Below are positions 8,039 through 16,255 of a DNA stretch of 32,148 bases, piece by piece. The translations under genes and the position numbers were made by a program. The number at the start of each line of letters is the position of its first letter. The first letter of the stretch is position 1. Source of the DNA: Bacteroidetes bacterium GWF2_29_10 (lineage in GTDB: Bacteria; Bacteroidota; Bacteroidia; Bacteroidales; GWE2-29-8); contig MEOD01000025.1 in NCBI GenBank assembly GCA_001768555.1, forward strand, positions 1 to 32,148, in the 5' to 3' direction. Below the pieces are notes generated by a model, which saw only the letters and a program-made list of their open reading frames with translations, was not told where the DNA came from and searched no databases.

Positions 8039-8470
8039 TTATTTAATATATTTTTCAATTTTTTCTTTAAGTTCTGACAAAAACACATCTGAATTATGAA
8101 CTTTTTGAAAAGCCCATGTTGTTATATCTTCAATTTTTCCCGCTTTGCCTTTAACACATGGAGTTATTGCTAATGTTGCCCCGTAAGCGTCATAAATTTT
8201 TACAAGTGAATCATTTTTTTGCAATTCACAATTTAGTATATATAAATCTAGCTCTCCACTCTTCAATTCCTTTTGAAAATATGCATCTATAGTTTTTCTT
8301 ACATTCGCCTCTATTGAGCGACAAGTGTTACAACGGTCTGTTATGTGAAAATACAATACTTGGACACGAAGTTTGTTTTTATCATTAGATATAATTGTAT
8401 CTGCGTTAATTTGCGAAAATATTTGCATTGAAAACATTACGCTAATTATAAAAAGAAATAATTTTTTCAT
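8039..8470 (-). CDS. ArsF-family exported thiol protein, soluble copy
   Basis: This 143-residue protein has a signal peptide (MKKLFLFIISVMFSMQIFSQ) predicted to be cut near residue 20, leaving a soluble periplasmic domain. The core reads VLYFHITDRCNTCRSIE, with a CxxC at C47/C50 at the N-end of a helix in a thioredoxin-like fold. A later TPC at about residue 128 resembles a cis-Pro region with an extra Cys. The family is annotated as nitrophenyl nitroreductase subunit ArsF from the arsEFG system. Its tandem paralogue lies one base upstream in the operon. The nitroreductase role is family inference; no flavin motif is visible. Confidence 0.8.
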   Translation of the reverse strand: MKKLFLFIISVMFSMQIFSQINADTIISNDKNKLRVQVLYFHITDRCNTCRSIEANVRKTIDAYFQKELKSGELDLYILNCELQKNDSLVKIYDAYGATLAITPCVKGKAGKIEDITTWAFQKVHNSDVFLSELKEKIEKYIK

Positions 8471-8471
8471 G

Positions 8472-9038
8472 TTATTTAATTTTTAAATATTCTTCAATCT
8501 GTTTTTTTAATAATTCTATAAATCTAGCTTCTTTGGTTCTTGCAAACTTAAAGCCTTCTCCTGTTAAATCTTTTATTGTTTCTTTCTCTTTAAAGATACG
8601 AGTTACAAATAATGCAGAACCAGAAGCTTCATATTTTTCCGCTATATCCTTATTTGCATCATCGTCCACATTTAATATTTCTATTTTAACTCTTCCTTCT
8701 TTTACTTCTTTTGCAAAATAAGTTTGCAATGTTTTTTCTGTTGCCATTTCTATTGCCCTACATGATAAACAACGATTTGTTAAGTGGAAGTTATAAATTA
8801 TAACTTTGGGTTTTTCTTCTTTTTTTTGCACAGATGCATTTACAGTTGACGAATCCCTTATACTAGTGTCAAGTTGTTGTTGCATATCTTTTGATAAAGC
8901 AGTGTTTTTGGTTTTCTTAGCAGATAAGTCATCTTGGTTTAAATCTTTTTTATTATCTTGATTTGAATTACAAGAGCTAATTACAATTAATGATATTAGC
9001 AAAAGGATTATCTGGTTATTTAAAAATCTTTTTTTCAT
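8472..9038 (-). CDS. ArsF-family thiol lipoprotein, membrane-anchored copy
   Basis: This 188-residue protein has a lipoprotein signal: a hydrophobic stretch ending LIVISSC, with C23 as the lipidation site. A low-complexity, charged linker of about 50 residues follows, then the same domain as the next gene: VIIYNFHLTNRCLSCRAIE, with CxxC at C90/C93. The ending (GFKFARTKEARFIELLKKQIEEYLK) aligns with that of the 143-residue copy. The two are tandem duplicates that differ in anchoring, one lipidated on a tether and one free. It is separated by 7 bp from the thioredoxin gene upstream. Confidence 0.82.
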   Translation of the reverse strand: MKKRFLNNQIILLLISLIVISSCNSNQDNKKDLNQDDLSAKKTKNTALSKDMQQQLDTSIRDSSTVNASVQKKEEKPKVIIYNFHLTNRCLSCRAIEMATEKTLQTYFAKEVKEGRVKIEILNVDDDANKDIAEKYEASGSALFVTRIFKEKETIKDLTGEGFKFARTKEARFIELLKKQIEEYLKIK

Positions 9039-9045
9039 AAAATTT

Positions 9046-9288
9046 CTAATTATTATACTTTGTTATTATTTCTTTTAACTCTTCTATTTTAGGAATTCTT
9101 CCTGAAACAACAACTTTTCCATTAATAACAAGTCCTGGGGTTCTCATTATTCCATAACCCATAATCTTTTGAATATCTTCTACTTTTTCAACATTTGCAG
9201 TTATATTCATTTCTGCCAAAGCATTCATTACTACTTTTTCCAAGGTTTTACAATTTGCACAACCTGTGCCTAAAATTTTTATTTCCAT
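9046..9288 (-). CDS. Small CxxC thioredoxin-like protein (TM0996/MTH895 type)
   Basis: This 80-residue protein has no signal peptide, so it is cytosolic. MEIKILGTGCANCKTLEK carries the C10-A-N-C13 active site, and MRTPGLVINGKVVVSGRIP gives the cis-Pro and the final strand of a minimal thioredoxin fold. Such proteins often sit beside CcdA-like and permease genes in anaerobes. Here it could be the cytosolic electron donor to the ArsG/CcdA-like protein, or correspond to ArsE of arsEFG clusters. It follows the repressor gene by 25 bp in the same operon. Confidence 0.88.
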   Translation of the reverse strand: MEIKILGTGCANCKTLEKVVMNALAEMNITANVEKVEDIQKIMGYGIMRTPGLVINGKVVVSGRIPKIEELKEIITKYNN

Positions 9289-9313
9289 AATTATTAAATT
9301 TAATAGTTTATAT

Positions 9314-9634
9314 CTATTTTTTGTTTATTTCTGTGTTAAAGAATTCTTTCATAATAATTTTTAAATCCTCCCAATTTTCCTTATTTATACAATACTTTAC
9401 CTTTGGAGGCTCTAGGCATCCTTGAATAATTCCTGCATTTTTTAATTCTAAAAGATGCTGAGAAACAGTTGACTGAGAAAGAGGTAATTCGCAATTTATA
9501 TCTCCAAAACAACAAGTATCCATTAAAGCGAGTTGCCTAAGAATAGCTATTCTTGCTGGGTGGGCTAAAGCCTTAGCATACTTAGCTAATTGCTCGTCCT
9601 TTTCATTGTAAACATTTTGTTTATGATTTGCCAT
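9314..9634 (-). CDS. ArsR/SmtB-family metalloregulator
   Basis: This 106-residue winged-helix repressor has the ArsR core KALAHPARIAILRQL, recognition helix LSQSTVSQHLLELKNAG and wing region LEPPKVKYCINKENW. Metal-ligand candidates are the adjacent pair C41-C42 in DTCCFGDINC plus C48, and C73 and C82 nearer the wing. The CC pair sits where the classic ArsR/CadC thiol ligands lie, so As(III)-like or other thiophilic inducers are likely. It is the first gene of the cassette. Its promoter (9658-9688) carries an inverted repeat across the -7 box, consistent with autorepression. Confidence 0.93.
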   Translation of the reverse strand: MANHKQNVYNEKDEQLAKYAKALAHPARIAILRQLALMDTCCFGDINCELPLSQSTVSQHLLELKNAGIIQGCLEPPKVKYCINKENWEDLKIIMKEFFNTEINKK

Positions 9635-9643
9635 GTTTTATGT

Positions 9644-9673
9644 ATTATTGTAATTCGCAAAATTACGAATAAT
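9644..9673 (-). promoter_or_regulatory. Candidate ArsR operator
   Basis: Nested inverted repeats overlap the -7 box: ATTCG (9653-9657) pairs with CGAAT (9666-9670), GTAATT pairs with AATTAC, and the outer ATTATT (9644-9649) pairs with AATAAT (9668-9673). Placement over the promoter core is what a repressor of the ArsR type needs. Binding is inferred. Confidence 0.6.
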
Positions 9674-9688
9674 ATTTTAATTATCAAA
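9658..9688 (-). promoter_or_regulatory. Promoter of the ars-like cassette
   Basis: Read leftward, TTTG (plus-strand CAAA 9685-9688) and TAATTTTG (plus-strand CAAAATTA 9658-9665) are separated by exactly 19 bp, an ideal Bacteroidota -33/-7 pair. The ArsR start codon follows about 24 bp after the -7 box. Confidence 0.8.
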
Positions 9689-9708
9689 ATAAATATAAAT
9701 TCAAGGAA

Positions 9709-9769
9709 TCCTAAAATAAGTTTACCCAGTTTTTTTATAATTTTATTTTTGTGTAAACCTATTTTAGGA
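9709..9769. mobile_element. MITE-like inverted-repeat element, copy 2
   Basis: Arms TCCTAAAATAAGTTTAC (9709-9725) and GTAAACCTATTTTAGGA (9753-9769) surround a 27-bp T-rich centre similar to that of copy 1. The arms are identical to those of copy 1 and in the same orientation. It lies just upstream of the cassette promoter, so the two copies bracket exactly the six-gene cassette. Confidence 0.7.
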
Positions 9770-9930
9770 CGAAACATTATGAAAACAAGAAATAATTGAT
9801 AATGGATAATTTCATTTATTACAAATATTTCAAAACCTTGGAGATTAATAATAAAAATGTAGATATTTGCGATTTTTTTTAATATAGTACGATTTTTTAA
9901 CAAAAATCTGTTTATTTAATTGTTTATTTA

Positions 9931-9938
9931 TACTTTTG
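9931..9938 (+). promoter_or_regulatory. -7 box of the mutAB promoter
   Basis: TACTTTTG matches TAnnTTTG. It lies inside the upstream-extended ORF of the track, which argues that translation starts at the later ATG (9977). The -33 region (CTGTTTA near 9908) is only a weak match. Confidence 0.55.
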
Positions 9939-9976
9939 CTCTCAATTTATTAAACATTAATCAATTCAACAAAGTC

Positions 9977-11872
9977 ATGAATCAAGGTAATAACCAAGAT
10001 AACGAAGGTAAAGATCTTAATCTTATTGATTTATTCCCTCCTATAAGTACAGAAGAATGGGAAAAACAAATAATGATCGACCTAAAAGGTGCAGACTATG
10101 ATAAAAAACTTATTTGGCACACATTGGACGGTTTTAAAGTAAAACCATACTATCAAGAAGAAGACCTGAAAAGTTTAGAACATTTAAACTCTAACCCTAA
10201 TGGATATCCTTTTGTTAGAGGTATAAAGACAAAAGATAATAACTGGGAAATTAGACAAGACATATATGCTGATGATATTGAAAAAATTAATGAACAAGCT
10301 TTAATTGCAATATCAAAAGGCGTAGTTTCGCTCGGATTAAGAGCAAAAAAAGTAACAAACAAAGAACAAATGCAGCAATTGCTTAAAGGAATTGATCTTA
10401 GTAAAATTGCAATAAATTTTACTTCCTCTTTTTCTTATCCTGCAATTCTTGATTTGTTTATTTCTGAAATAAAACGTCAAGGTATTGATGAAAAATTAGT
10501 ACGTGGTTCTTTTAATTTTGACCCAATAAGTTATTTGCTTCTTCATGGAGATTATTACACAACAAAAGATAATAATTTTGTTGAAGCATCATACATGTTA
10601 AAAAAAGTCAAAGAACTTCTTCCTTCTTTTAAAGCTATAACCATTGGAGGAAGTTATATTCATAATGCAGGAGCTTCTGTTGTTCAAGAAATATCATTTT
10701 GTTTAGCATCTGGTTGTGAATACATCAATATGCTAATGGGTAAAGGACATAAAGTGGATGATATTGTTAATGCTATAACATTCAATATGTCTTCAGGCAC
10801 TTCGTATTTTATGGAAATAGCTAAAATAAGAGCTATTCGTTATCTTTGGGCTAAAATAGTTGAACAGTATAATCCTTCTAGTGAAAATGCAATGAAAATG
10901 AATATACATGCATCATGTTCACTTTGGAATAAAACAATGTATGATCCTTATGGTAATGTATTAAGAACTACAACCGAAACAATGTCCGCTGTTATTGCAG
11001 GGGTTCAATCTATAAACGTTGCTCCTTTTGATATTACATATAAAGAACCTGACGAATTTTCTCAACATATAGCTCGGAATGTTCAACTTATTCTTAAGCA
11101 TGAGTCATACATGGACAAAATAATTGACCCTGCTGCAGGATCTTATTATATAGAAAATCTAACCAATCTTTTAATAGAAAATTCATGGAAATTGTTTTTA
11201 ACAATAGATGAAAAGGGTGGTTTTTTAAAAGCTATAGAAGAAAATTTTATTCAATCAGAAATAGAAAATATTGCTCTTAAAAGAGATATTGATATTGCCT
11301 CAAGAAAAACAACTGTTCTTGGAGTTAATCAATATCCTAATGTTACAGAAAAAATTGCAAATAATGTACAACCTAATTATAATCTATTTAAAACATCTCA
11401 AAAAACTTCAAAGTATAAAACACTTAGACGATATAGAGGTGCTTTTGCTTTTGAAGAAATACGATTAAATGTTGAAAAATTAGAAAAGATTCCTTCTGTT
11501 TTCCTGTTTTCTTATGGTAACGTTTCTATGAGAATTGCTAGAGCTACTTTTATCAGTAACTTCTTTGGTTGCATCGGTTTTAATATTATAAATTATACAT
11601 CCCCTTGCAATATTGAAGAAGGTGTTGACGAGTTTTTAAAATCAAAAGCAGAAATAATTGTTATCTGTAGCTCTGATGAAGAATACGCATCAATTGGTGT
11701 TGAATTGCCTAAATTACTAAAAGAGAAAGGAAGTAAGGCTAAAATAGTTATTGCAGGAAATCCAATAGAAATTATTGACACATTGAAAAATGCAGGAGTT
11801 GACGACTTTATTCATGCTAAACTTAATGCACTTGAAACTCTTAATAGCTACTACAATCAATTTGCTAACTAA
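9977..11872 (+). CDS. mutA: Methylmalonyl-CoA mutase, small (beta) subunit
   Basis: The small subunit is the catalytically inactive partner of the B12-dependent mutase that interconverts succinyl-CoA and methylmalonyl-CoA. I moved the start from 9920 to the ATG at 9977 (631 residues, MNQGNNQDNEG), because the extension overlaps a -7 promoter box and reads as non-conserved sequence. The TIM-barrel domain runs to about residue 480 (SISTEEW near the start; HASCSLWNKTMYDPYGN and IDPAAGSYYIE later). The C-terminal flavodoxin-like domain lacks the DxHxxG cobalamin motif, as expected for this subunit. mutB follows after 30 bp. Confidence 0.93.
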   Translation: MNQGNNQDNEGKDLNLIDLFPPISTEEWEKQIMIDLKGADYDKKLIWHTLDGFKVKPYYQEEDLKSLEHLNSNPNGYPFVRGIKTKDNNWEIRQDIYADDIEKINEQALIAISKGVVSLGLRAKKVTNKEQMQQLLKGIDLSKIAINFTSSFSYPAILDLFISEIKRQGIDEKLVRGSFNFDPISYLLLHGDYYTTKDNNFVEASYMLKKVKELLPSFKAITIGGSYIHNAGASVVQEISFCLASGCEYINMLMGKGHKVDDIVNAITFNMSSGTSYFMEIAKIRAIRYLWAKIVEQYNPSSENAMKMNIHASCSLWNKTMYDPYGNVLRTTTETMSAVIAGVQSINVAPFDITYKEPDEFSQHIARNVQLILKHESYMDKIIDPAAGSYYIENLTNLLIENSWKLFLTIDEKGGFLKAIEENFIQSEIENIALKRDIDIASRKTTVLGVNQYPNVTEKIANNVQPNYNLFKTSQKTSKYKTLRRYRGAFAFEEIRLNVEKLEKIPSVFLFSYGNVSMRIARATFISNFFGCIGFNIINYTSPCNIEEGVDEFLKSKAEIIVICSSDEEYASIGVELPKLLKEKGSKAKIVIAGNPIEIIDTLKNAGVDDFIHAKLNALETLNSYYNQFAN

Positions 11873-11902
11873 TTTGTAACCCTATAATCTAAATAAAATA
11901 TT

Positions 11903-14059
11903 ATGAAACCAGATTTTAAAAATGTTAATATAAAGAAAAATAGTTCACAAGGGTTAGGTTTTAATGAATGGGAAAACCAAAACAATATAAATAAAGAATG
12001 GATTACTCCTGAACAAATACCCGTTAAACCTGTTTATGGTGCTGAAGATTTGCAAAATATGCAACACTTAAATTATGCCGCAGGATTACCTCCTTATTTG
12101 AGAGGACCTTATTCCACTATGTATGTGATGAAACCTTGGACAATTAGACAATATGCTGGATTTTCTACCGCAGAAGAATCTAATGCTTTTTATAGAAGAA
12201 ATCTTGCCTCTGGGCAAAAGGGTCTCTCTGTTGCTTTTGACCTAGCAACACATAGAGGTTATGATTCAGACCATGAAAGAGTTGTTGGCGACGTCGGGAA
12301 AGCTGGAGTAGCAATAGATTCTATTCTTGACATGAAAGTGCTTTTTGATCAAATTCCTCTTGATAAAATGTCTGTATCAATGACAATGAATGGAGCCGTT
12401 CTTCCTATTTTGGCTTTTTACATTATTGCTGCTGAAGAACAAGGGGTATCTCCAGAAAAACTTATAGGAACAATACAAAATGATATACTAAAAGAATTTA
12501 TGGTGCGAAATACATACATATATCCACCTATTCCTTCTATGCGAATTATTGCAGATATATTTGAATACACATCTAAGTTCATGCCTAAGTTTAACTCAAT
12601 TAGCATTAGTGGTTATCACATGCAAGAAGCTGGTGCTACTGCAGATATTGAATTAGCTTATACGCTTGCTGATGGACTTGAATATCTCAGAGCTGGAATT
12701 AAAGCTGGTATTGATATTGACAACTTTGCGCCTCGCCTTTCTTTCTTTTGGGCTATAGGGATGAATCATTTTATGGAAATAGCAAAAATGAGAGCAGCTC
12801 GTATGCTATGGGCTAAAATTGTTAAACAATTTAATCCTAAAAATACGAAATCTCTCGCATTAAGAACTCACTGCCAAACATCTGGTTGGAGTCTTACTGA
12901 ACAAGACCCTTACAACAACATTGCAAGAACCGCGATAGAAGCAATGGCTGCAGCTTTAGGTCATACTCAGTCTTTACACACTAATGCTCTTGATGAAGCA
13001 ATTGCACTACCTACTGATTTCTCTGCTCGTATTGCTCGTAACACTCAAATATTTATTCAAGAAGAAACAAATGTTTGTAAATCTATTGACCCTTGGGCTG
13101 GTTCATACTATGTAGAATCTTTAACTGAAGAGTTGGCAGAAAAGGCATGGAAACTTATTGAAGAAGTTGAAGAACTTGGAGGAATGGCTAAGGCTATTGA
13201 AACAGGATTACCTAAAATGAGGATAGAAGAAGCGGCTGCTCGAAAACAAGCTCGTATTGATTCCGAAAATGATATTATTGTTGGATTAAATAAATACAAA
13301 CTTGACAAAGAACAACCTCTTGAAATTCTTGAAGTTGACAATACCGTTGTTCGTGAATCACAATTAGAGAGATTAAAAAAACTTAAAGCAGAAAGAAATA
13401 ATGAAGATGTTGCTATTGCTCTTAAGGCTATAACTGATGCTTGCAAAAACGAAAATGGAAACCTTTTAGAGCTTGCCGTTGATGCTGCGAGAAAAAGAGC
13501 TACACTTGGTGAAATTTCTGATGCTTGCGAAGAAGTTTATGGTCGATATAAAGCTGTTATTAAATCTATTTCAGGTGTTTATGCTATGGAAATAAAAGAT
13601 GATCAACAATATAAAACTGCAAAATTATTATCTGATAAATTTGCAGAAATGGAAGGTCGAAGACCTCGTATTATGATTGCCAAAATGGGACAAGATGGAC
13701 ATGACAGAGGAGCTAAAGTTGTAGCAACAGGATATGCCGACTTGGGTTTTGACGTTGATATTGGACCTCTTTTTCAAACTCCTCAAGAAGCAGCTAAACA
13801 AGCAGTAGAAAATGATGTGCATATCTTAGGAGTATCTAGTCTTGCAGCTGGTCATAAAACTTTAATACCTCAAGTTATTTCAGAACTAAAAAAACTTGGA
13901 CGTGAAGACATTATGATTATTGCTGGTGGCGTTATTCCTCACCAAGATTATGAATTTCTATATGAACAAGGAGTTATGGCTATATTTGGACCTGGTTCTA
14001 AAATTACAGAAGCTGCAATTAAAATTCTTGAAATACTTATTGATTCAAGAAAAGAATAA
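11903..14059 (+). CDS. mutB: Methylmalonyl-CoA mutase, large (alpha) subunit
   Basis: This 718-residue catalytic subunit, dependent on adenosylcobalamin, serves the succinate-propionate or propionate-assimilation route. Substrate-binding landmarks are [40 protein letters not shown] and [19 protein letters not shown]. The C-terminal B12 domain has the DGHDRG signature giving the lower axial His, followed by [12 protein letters not shown] and a GGVIPHQDY strand-loop. All key motifs are intact. It forms a two-gene operon with mutA and ends at a strong bidirectional terminator. No epimerase or meaB-type chaperone gene lies in the window. Confidence 0.98.
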   Translation: MKPDFKNVNIKKNSSQGLGFNEWENQNNINKEWITPEQIPVKPVYGAEDLQNMQHLNYAAGLPPYLRGPYSTMYVMKPWTIRQYAGFSTAEESNAFYRRNLASGQKGLSVAFDLATHRGYDSDHERVVGDVGKAGVAIDSILDMKVLFDQIPLDKMSVSMTMNGAVLPILAFYIIAAEEQGVSPEKLIGTIQNDILKEFMVRNTYIYPPIPSMRIIADIFEYTSKFMPKFNSISISGYHMQEAGATADIELAYTLADGLEYLRAGIKAGIDIDNFAPRLSFFWAIGMNHFMEIAKMRAARMLWAKIVKQFNPKNTKSLALRTHCQTSGWSLTEQDPYNNIARTAIEAMAAALGHTQSLHTNALDEAIALPTDFSARIARNTQIFIQEETNVCKSIDPWAGSYYVESLTEELAEKAWKLIEEVEELGGMAKAIETGLPKMRIEEAAARKQARIDSENDIIVGLNKYKLDKEQPLEILEVDNTVVRESQLERLKKLKAERNNEDVAIALKAITDACKNENGNLLELAVDAARKRATLGEISDACEEVYGRYKAVIKSISGVYAMEIKDDQQYKTAKLLSDKFAEMEGRRPRIMIAKMGQDGHDRGAKVVATGYADLGFDVDIGPLFQTPQEAAKQAVENDVHILGVSSLAAGHKTLIPQVISELKKLGREDIMIIAGGVIPHQDYEFLYEQGVMAIFGPGSKITEAAIKILEILIDSRKE

Positions 14060-14073
14060 AATTTATATCTATA

Positions 14074-14141
14074 AAGTATTCTAAAAAAAGAAACCCGATT
14101 CATTTAAATACTAATGAATCGGGTTTCTTTTTAGAATACTT
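14074..14141. terminator. Long bidirectional terminator between mutB and the acyltransferase
   Basis: A near-perfect stem of about 28-30 bp, reading AAGTATTCT...GAAACCCGATTCAT / ATGAATCGGGTTTC...AGAATACTT, flanks a short loop. A-rich and T-rich stretches within the stem let it work in both directions for these convergent genes. Confidence 0.9.
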
Positions 14142-14150
14142 GGTATAATT

Positions 14151-14705
14151 TCAATTTTTATTTGTTAGATTATAATTTTCAGGATACCTAGCTATTTTAC
14201 CTTTATAATAATTTTGAATTGTTTGAATATCTTTTTCGAAATCTCCTGTAGGGTAAAATATAGTTTCAAAACCTATTTCTTTTTTGCCATAATCAATACA
14301 ATTTAAAACAATTGGAATCTGAGCTTTAATTGCTATTTGATAAAACCCTTTTTTCCATGATTTAACTAATTTACGCGTTCCTTCAGGCGTTATTATAATA
14401 ACAAAACTTTCTTGTTTATTATAAATATCAACAACTTGATCTACTACATTTATTGCATTTTTTCTATCAACAGGAATAGCGCCTAGCCATTTTAGTATTA
14501 AATTTAATGGGAAAAAAAATAATTCTTTTTTTATCATAAATTTAGCCTTAACCTGATATACACTTAAAGCTATTCGTCCTATAATAAAATCCCAATTACT
14601 TGTATGTGGTGCTGAAATTATAATAAATTTGTTTAATTCTTTAAAAGAAAATGGTTTGACTTTCCACCCAAAGATGCTTAATATAAATTTACAAATAAAT
14701 TTCAT
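14151..14705 (-). CDS. PlsC-like 1-acyl-glycerol-3-phosphate acyltransferase family protein
   Basis: This 184-residue protein has the acyltransferase H(x4)D box as SAPHTSNWDF (about residues 31-40), a second block KKELFFFPLNLILKWLGAIPVDR and the glycerophosphate-binding TPEGTRK (about 105-111). It is shorter than PlsC and resembles the small Bacteroidota acyltransferases that act on phospholipid or lipid A-like acceptors; the acceptor is not known. It lies 10 bp downstream of the DoxX/redoxin gene, so the two are probably co-transcribed. Confidence 0.87.
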   Translation of the reverse strand: MKFICKFILSIFGWKVKPFSFKELNKFIIISAPHTSNWDFIIGRIALSVYQVKAKFMIKKELFFFPLNLILKWLGAIPVDRKNAINVVDQVVDIYNKQESFVIIITPEGTRKLVKSWKKGFYQIAIKAQIPIVLNCIDYGKKEIGFETIFYPTGDFEKDIQTIQNYYKGKIARYPENYNLTNKN

Positions 14706-14715
14706 ATTTACAATA

Positions 14716-15675
14716 TTATTTTTTTAACCAATTTTTTATTTCTGTTTCATTTAATTCTTTATAATTAGGCATATATTTTACAATACAATCTTCAACTAAA
14801 AATATTTTAGGAAGTTCAGCATTGGTTAACATAAGAAATTCTTGACCAAAAAATAAAAAATAAGGAATGTTAGAATATTTCGTTTTTGAAAAAAAAGGCT
14901 TTTTCTCTTTTTCTTCTCCATTCAGTATGTAATATATTGGAAAATCAGGATTTTCATTTTTTAGTAAATTTATTTTATTTGCGGCCATAATGCAATGAGG
15001 GCAAGTTAGACTCATAAATGCAACTATTACTTTACCTTTGCGAACTTCAAATGTTGGAGGTTTGTTTTTTTTATTTTTACTATTATACAACACATCTAGA
15101 TTAAGTTTTTTATTTCCTTCTATTTTGACCATTTCATAATCATAAAAAATATCCAAAGGTTTTATAACGTGAGGAATAATAACAGAAATGATAATTATAT
15201 AAATTACAACCCATTTATCTATTTTAAAAAACTCTACAGGCTTGTAAAATAGATATAATAATAAAAGAATAATCAGCATTACTGCATTCTTATAAATACT
15301 TTCCAATGGAGTCATTTCTATCGCTTGTCCAAAACAGCCACAATTCCCTTCATTTCCTTTTAAAAGTATATAAATAGCAAGATATATAGTAAAAAATAAT
15401 AGCATTCCTGATGTTAAAAGGTATGTTATTCGCTTTAATTTGAAATTGATAATTATTAAAAACCCTAATAAAAATTCAAAACTGATAACTAACCTCGCCA
15501 TTATGGGAGATGTCATCCAATTTCCTATACCATTTTCTATAAATATATACTCAAATGGTTCTATTGGATATAATTTAGTATATCCAGAATATAAAAAAGT
15601 TAGTCCAAAAATAAAATTTATAATAAAAAATATTAAAAAAACAGGACTTTTAAATAATGCTAATTTTGTTTTCAT
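14716..15675 (-). CDS. DoxX/MauE-like membrane protein with C-terminal thioredoxin-fold domain
   Basis: This 319-residue protein has an N-terminal half with four hydrophobic segments in the DoxX/MauE pattern (LIFGLTFLYSGYTKLYP, then EFLLGFLIIINFKL, and NCGCFGQAIEMTP with a CxC). A further TM at about 155-175 is followed by a periplasmic thioredoxin-like domain with CPHC (VAFMSLTCPHCIMAANKI, about residue 230). This matches the BT_3928-type family of Bacteroidota. The pairing of a quinone- or thiol-linked membrane domain with an exported CxxC domain suggests disulfide chemistry in the periplasm. The substrate is unknown. Confidence 0.8.
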   Translation of the reverse strand: MKTKLALFKSPVFLIFFIINFIFGLTFLYSGYTKLYPIEPFEYIFIENGIGNWMTSPIMARLVISFEFLLGFLIIINFKLKRITYLLTSGMLLFFTIYLAIYILLKGNEGNCGCFGQAIEMTPLESIYKNAVMLIILLLLYLFYKPVEFFKIDKWVVIYIIIISVIIPHVIKPLDIFYDYEMVKIEGNKKLNLDVLYNSKNKKNKPPTFEVRKGKVIVAFMSLTCPHCIMAANKINLLKNENPDFPIYYILNGEEKEKKPFFSKTKYSNIPYFLFFGQEFLMLTNAELPKIFLVEDCIVKYMPNYKELNETEIKNWLKK

Positions 15676-15691
15676 AAACTAAAATATAAAA

Positions 15692-15725
15692 AAAAAGACA
15701 TTCAAAAAAATGAATGTCTTTTTTT
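15692..15725 (-). terminator. Terminator of the small lipoprotein gene
   Basis: A stem of AAAAAGACATTCA and TGAATGTCTTTTT with a short A-rich loop lies 20-50 bp past the lipoprotein stop. It has T-runs on both strands and separates this gene from the DoxX/redoxin gene downstream. Confidence 0.8.
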
Positions 15726-15743
15726 AATACAAAATAACGAAAT

Positions 15744-15974
15744 TTATTTAATAACGCAATTGTATTTGTAATAAGAAGAAGAAGAAGATAATGCTTCGCA
15801 AGCATCAGTTGCTTTTTTCTTAGTATCTTTAATTGTAAATTCATAAGTAGAAGCTTCAACACCTGTATAAGATGAATCATAAGTATAAGTACATGCACAA
15901 GTATGATCTTTTTTACAAGCTACGAATCCAATTGCAAATAAAGCAACGATAGATAAAGATAAAAATTTTTTCAT
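15744..15974 (-). CDS. Small cysteine-containing lipoprotein
   Basis: This 76-residue protein has a clear lipoprotein signal, MKKFLSLSIVALFAIGFVAC, with Cys20 lipidated and KKD following. The mature part has three more clustered or spaced cysteines (HTCACTY and later DACEA, YNCVIK) and a Thr/Tyr/Ser-rich core. A consensus promoter upstream (16012-16042) and a terminator downstream show it is a monocistronic, real gene. The overlapping longer ORF at 15650-15898 lacks these supports. Function is not recognised; the Cys pattern could form disulfides. Confidence 0.8.
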   Translation of the reverse strand: MKKFLSLSIVALFAIGFVACKKDHTCACTYTYDSSYTGVEASTYEFTIKDTKKKATDACEALSSSSSYYKYNCVIK

Positions 15975-16011
15975 TTTTTAATTAGTTTAAGTTTAACAAT
16001 TAATTTTGCGT

Positions 16012-16042
16012 CAAAGATAAAACAAAAAATAATACCTCCAAA
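16012..16042 (-). promoter_or_regulatory. Promoter of the small lipoprotein gene
   Basis: Read leftward, TTTG (plus-strand CAAA 16039-16042), 19 bp, then TATCTTTG (plus-strand CAAAGATA 16012-16019). This is an ideal Bacteroidota promoter about 38 bp ahead of the start codon. Confidence 0.8.
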
Positions 16043-16255
16043 AAATATTTTATGTTTTTTTCTATTTATATTGATTAAATGTATTTAAAATATTGATTAT
16101 AAAAAAAATACATAAAGAAAAATTTATTAAAAAATACAAATATTCTAAACCTTGTAATAAAATTACCTCTCCATTGATGTAAATAAAATTCATATTTTTA
16201 ATAATTTATCTGAAACTTTTTTTACATATATTTCTTTATAAAGCCATAAATATTT

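Larger units (their letters stand above)
9635..9976. other. Intergenic region between the ars-like cassette and mutA
   Basis: This 342-bp non-coding stretch holds, from left to right, the cassette promoter and operator (9644-9688), MITE-like copy 2 (9709-9769), AT-rich sequence with nothing recognised, and the mutA -7 box (9931-9938). ORFs called here on both strands are shadows that cross these sites. Confidence 0.7.

Noticed and set aside
9586-9903. ORFs on both strands covering the cassette promoter and MITE copy 2
   Set aside because: They cross the promoter, operator and inverted-repeat element and have AT-driven composition; treated as shadows.
13108-13446. 112-residue antisense ORF inside mutB, and similar antisense ORFs at 1661-1957 and 24020-24412
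   Set aside because: Each lies wholly opposite a well-supported gene and shows no domain or start-site support.
15650-15898. 82-residue ORF on the minus strand overlapping the small lipoprotein
   Set aside because: It is in another frame, lacks promoter and signal, runs across the terminator, and the lipoprotein frame has a lipobox, promoter and terminator.
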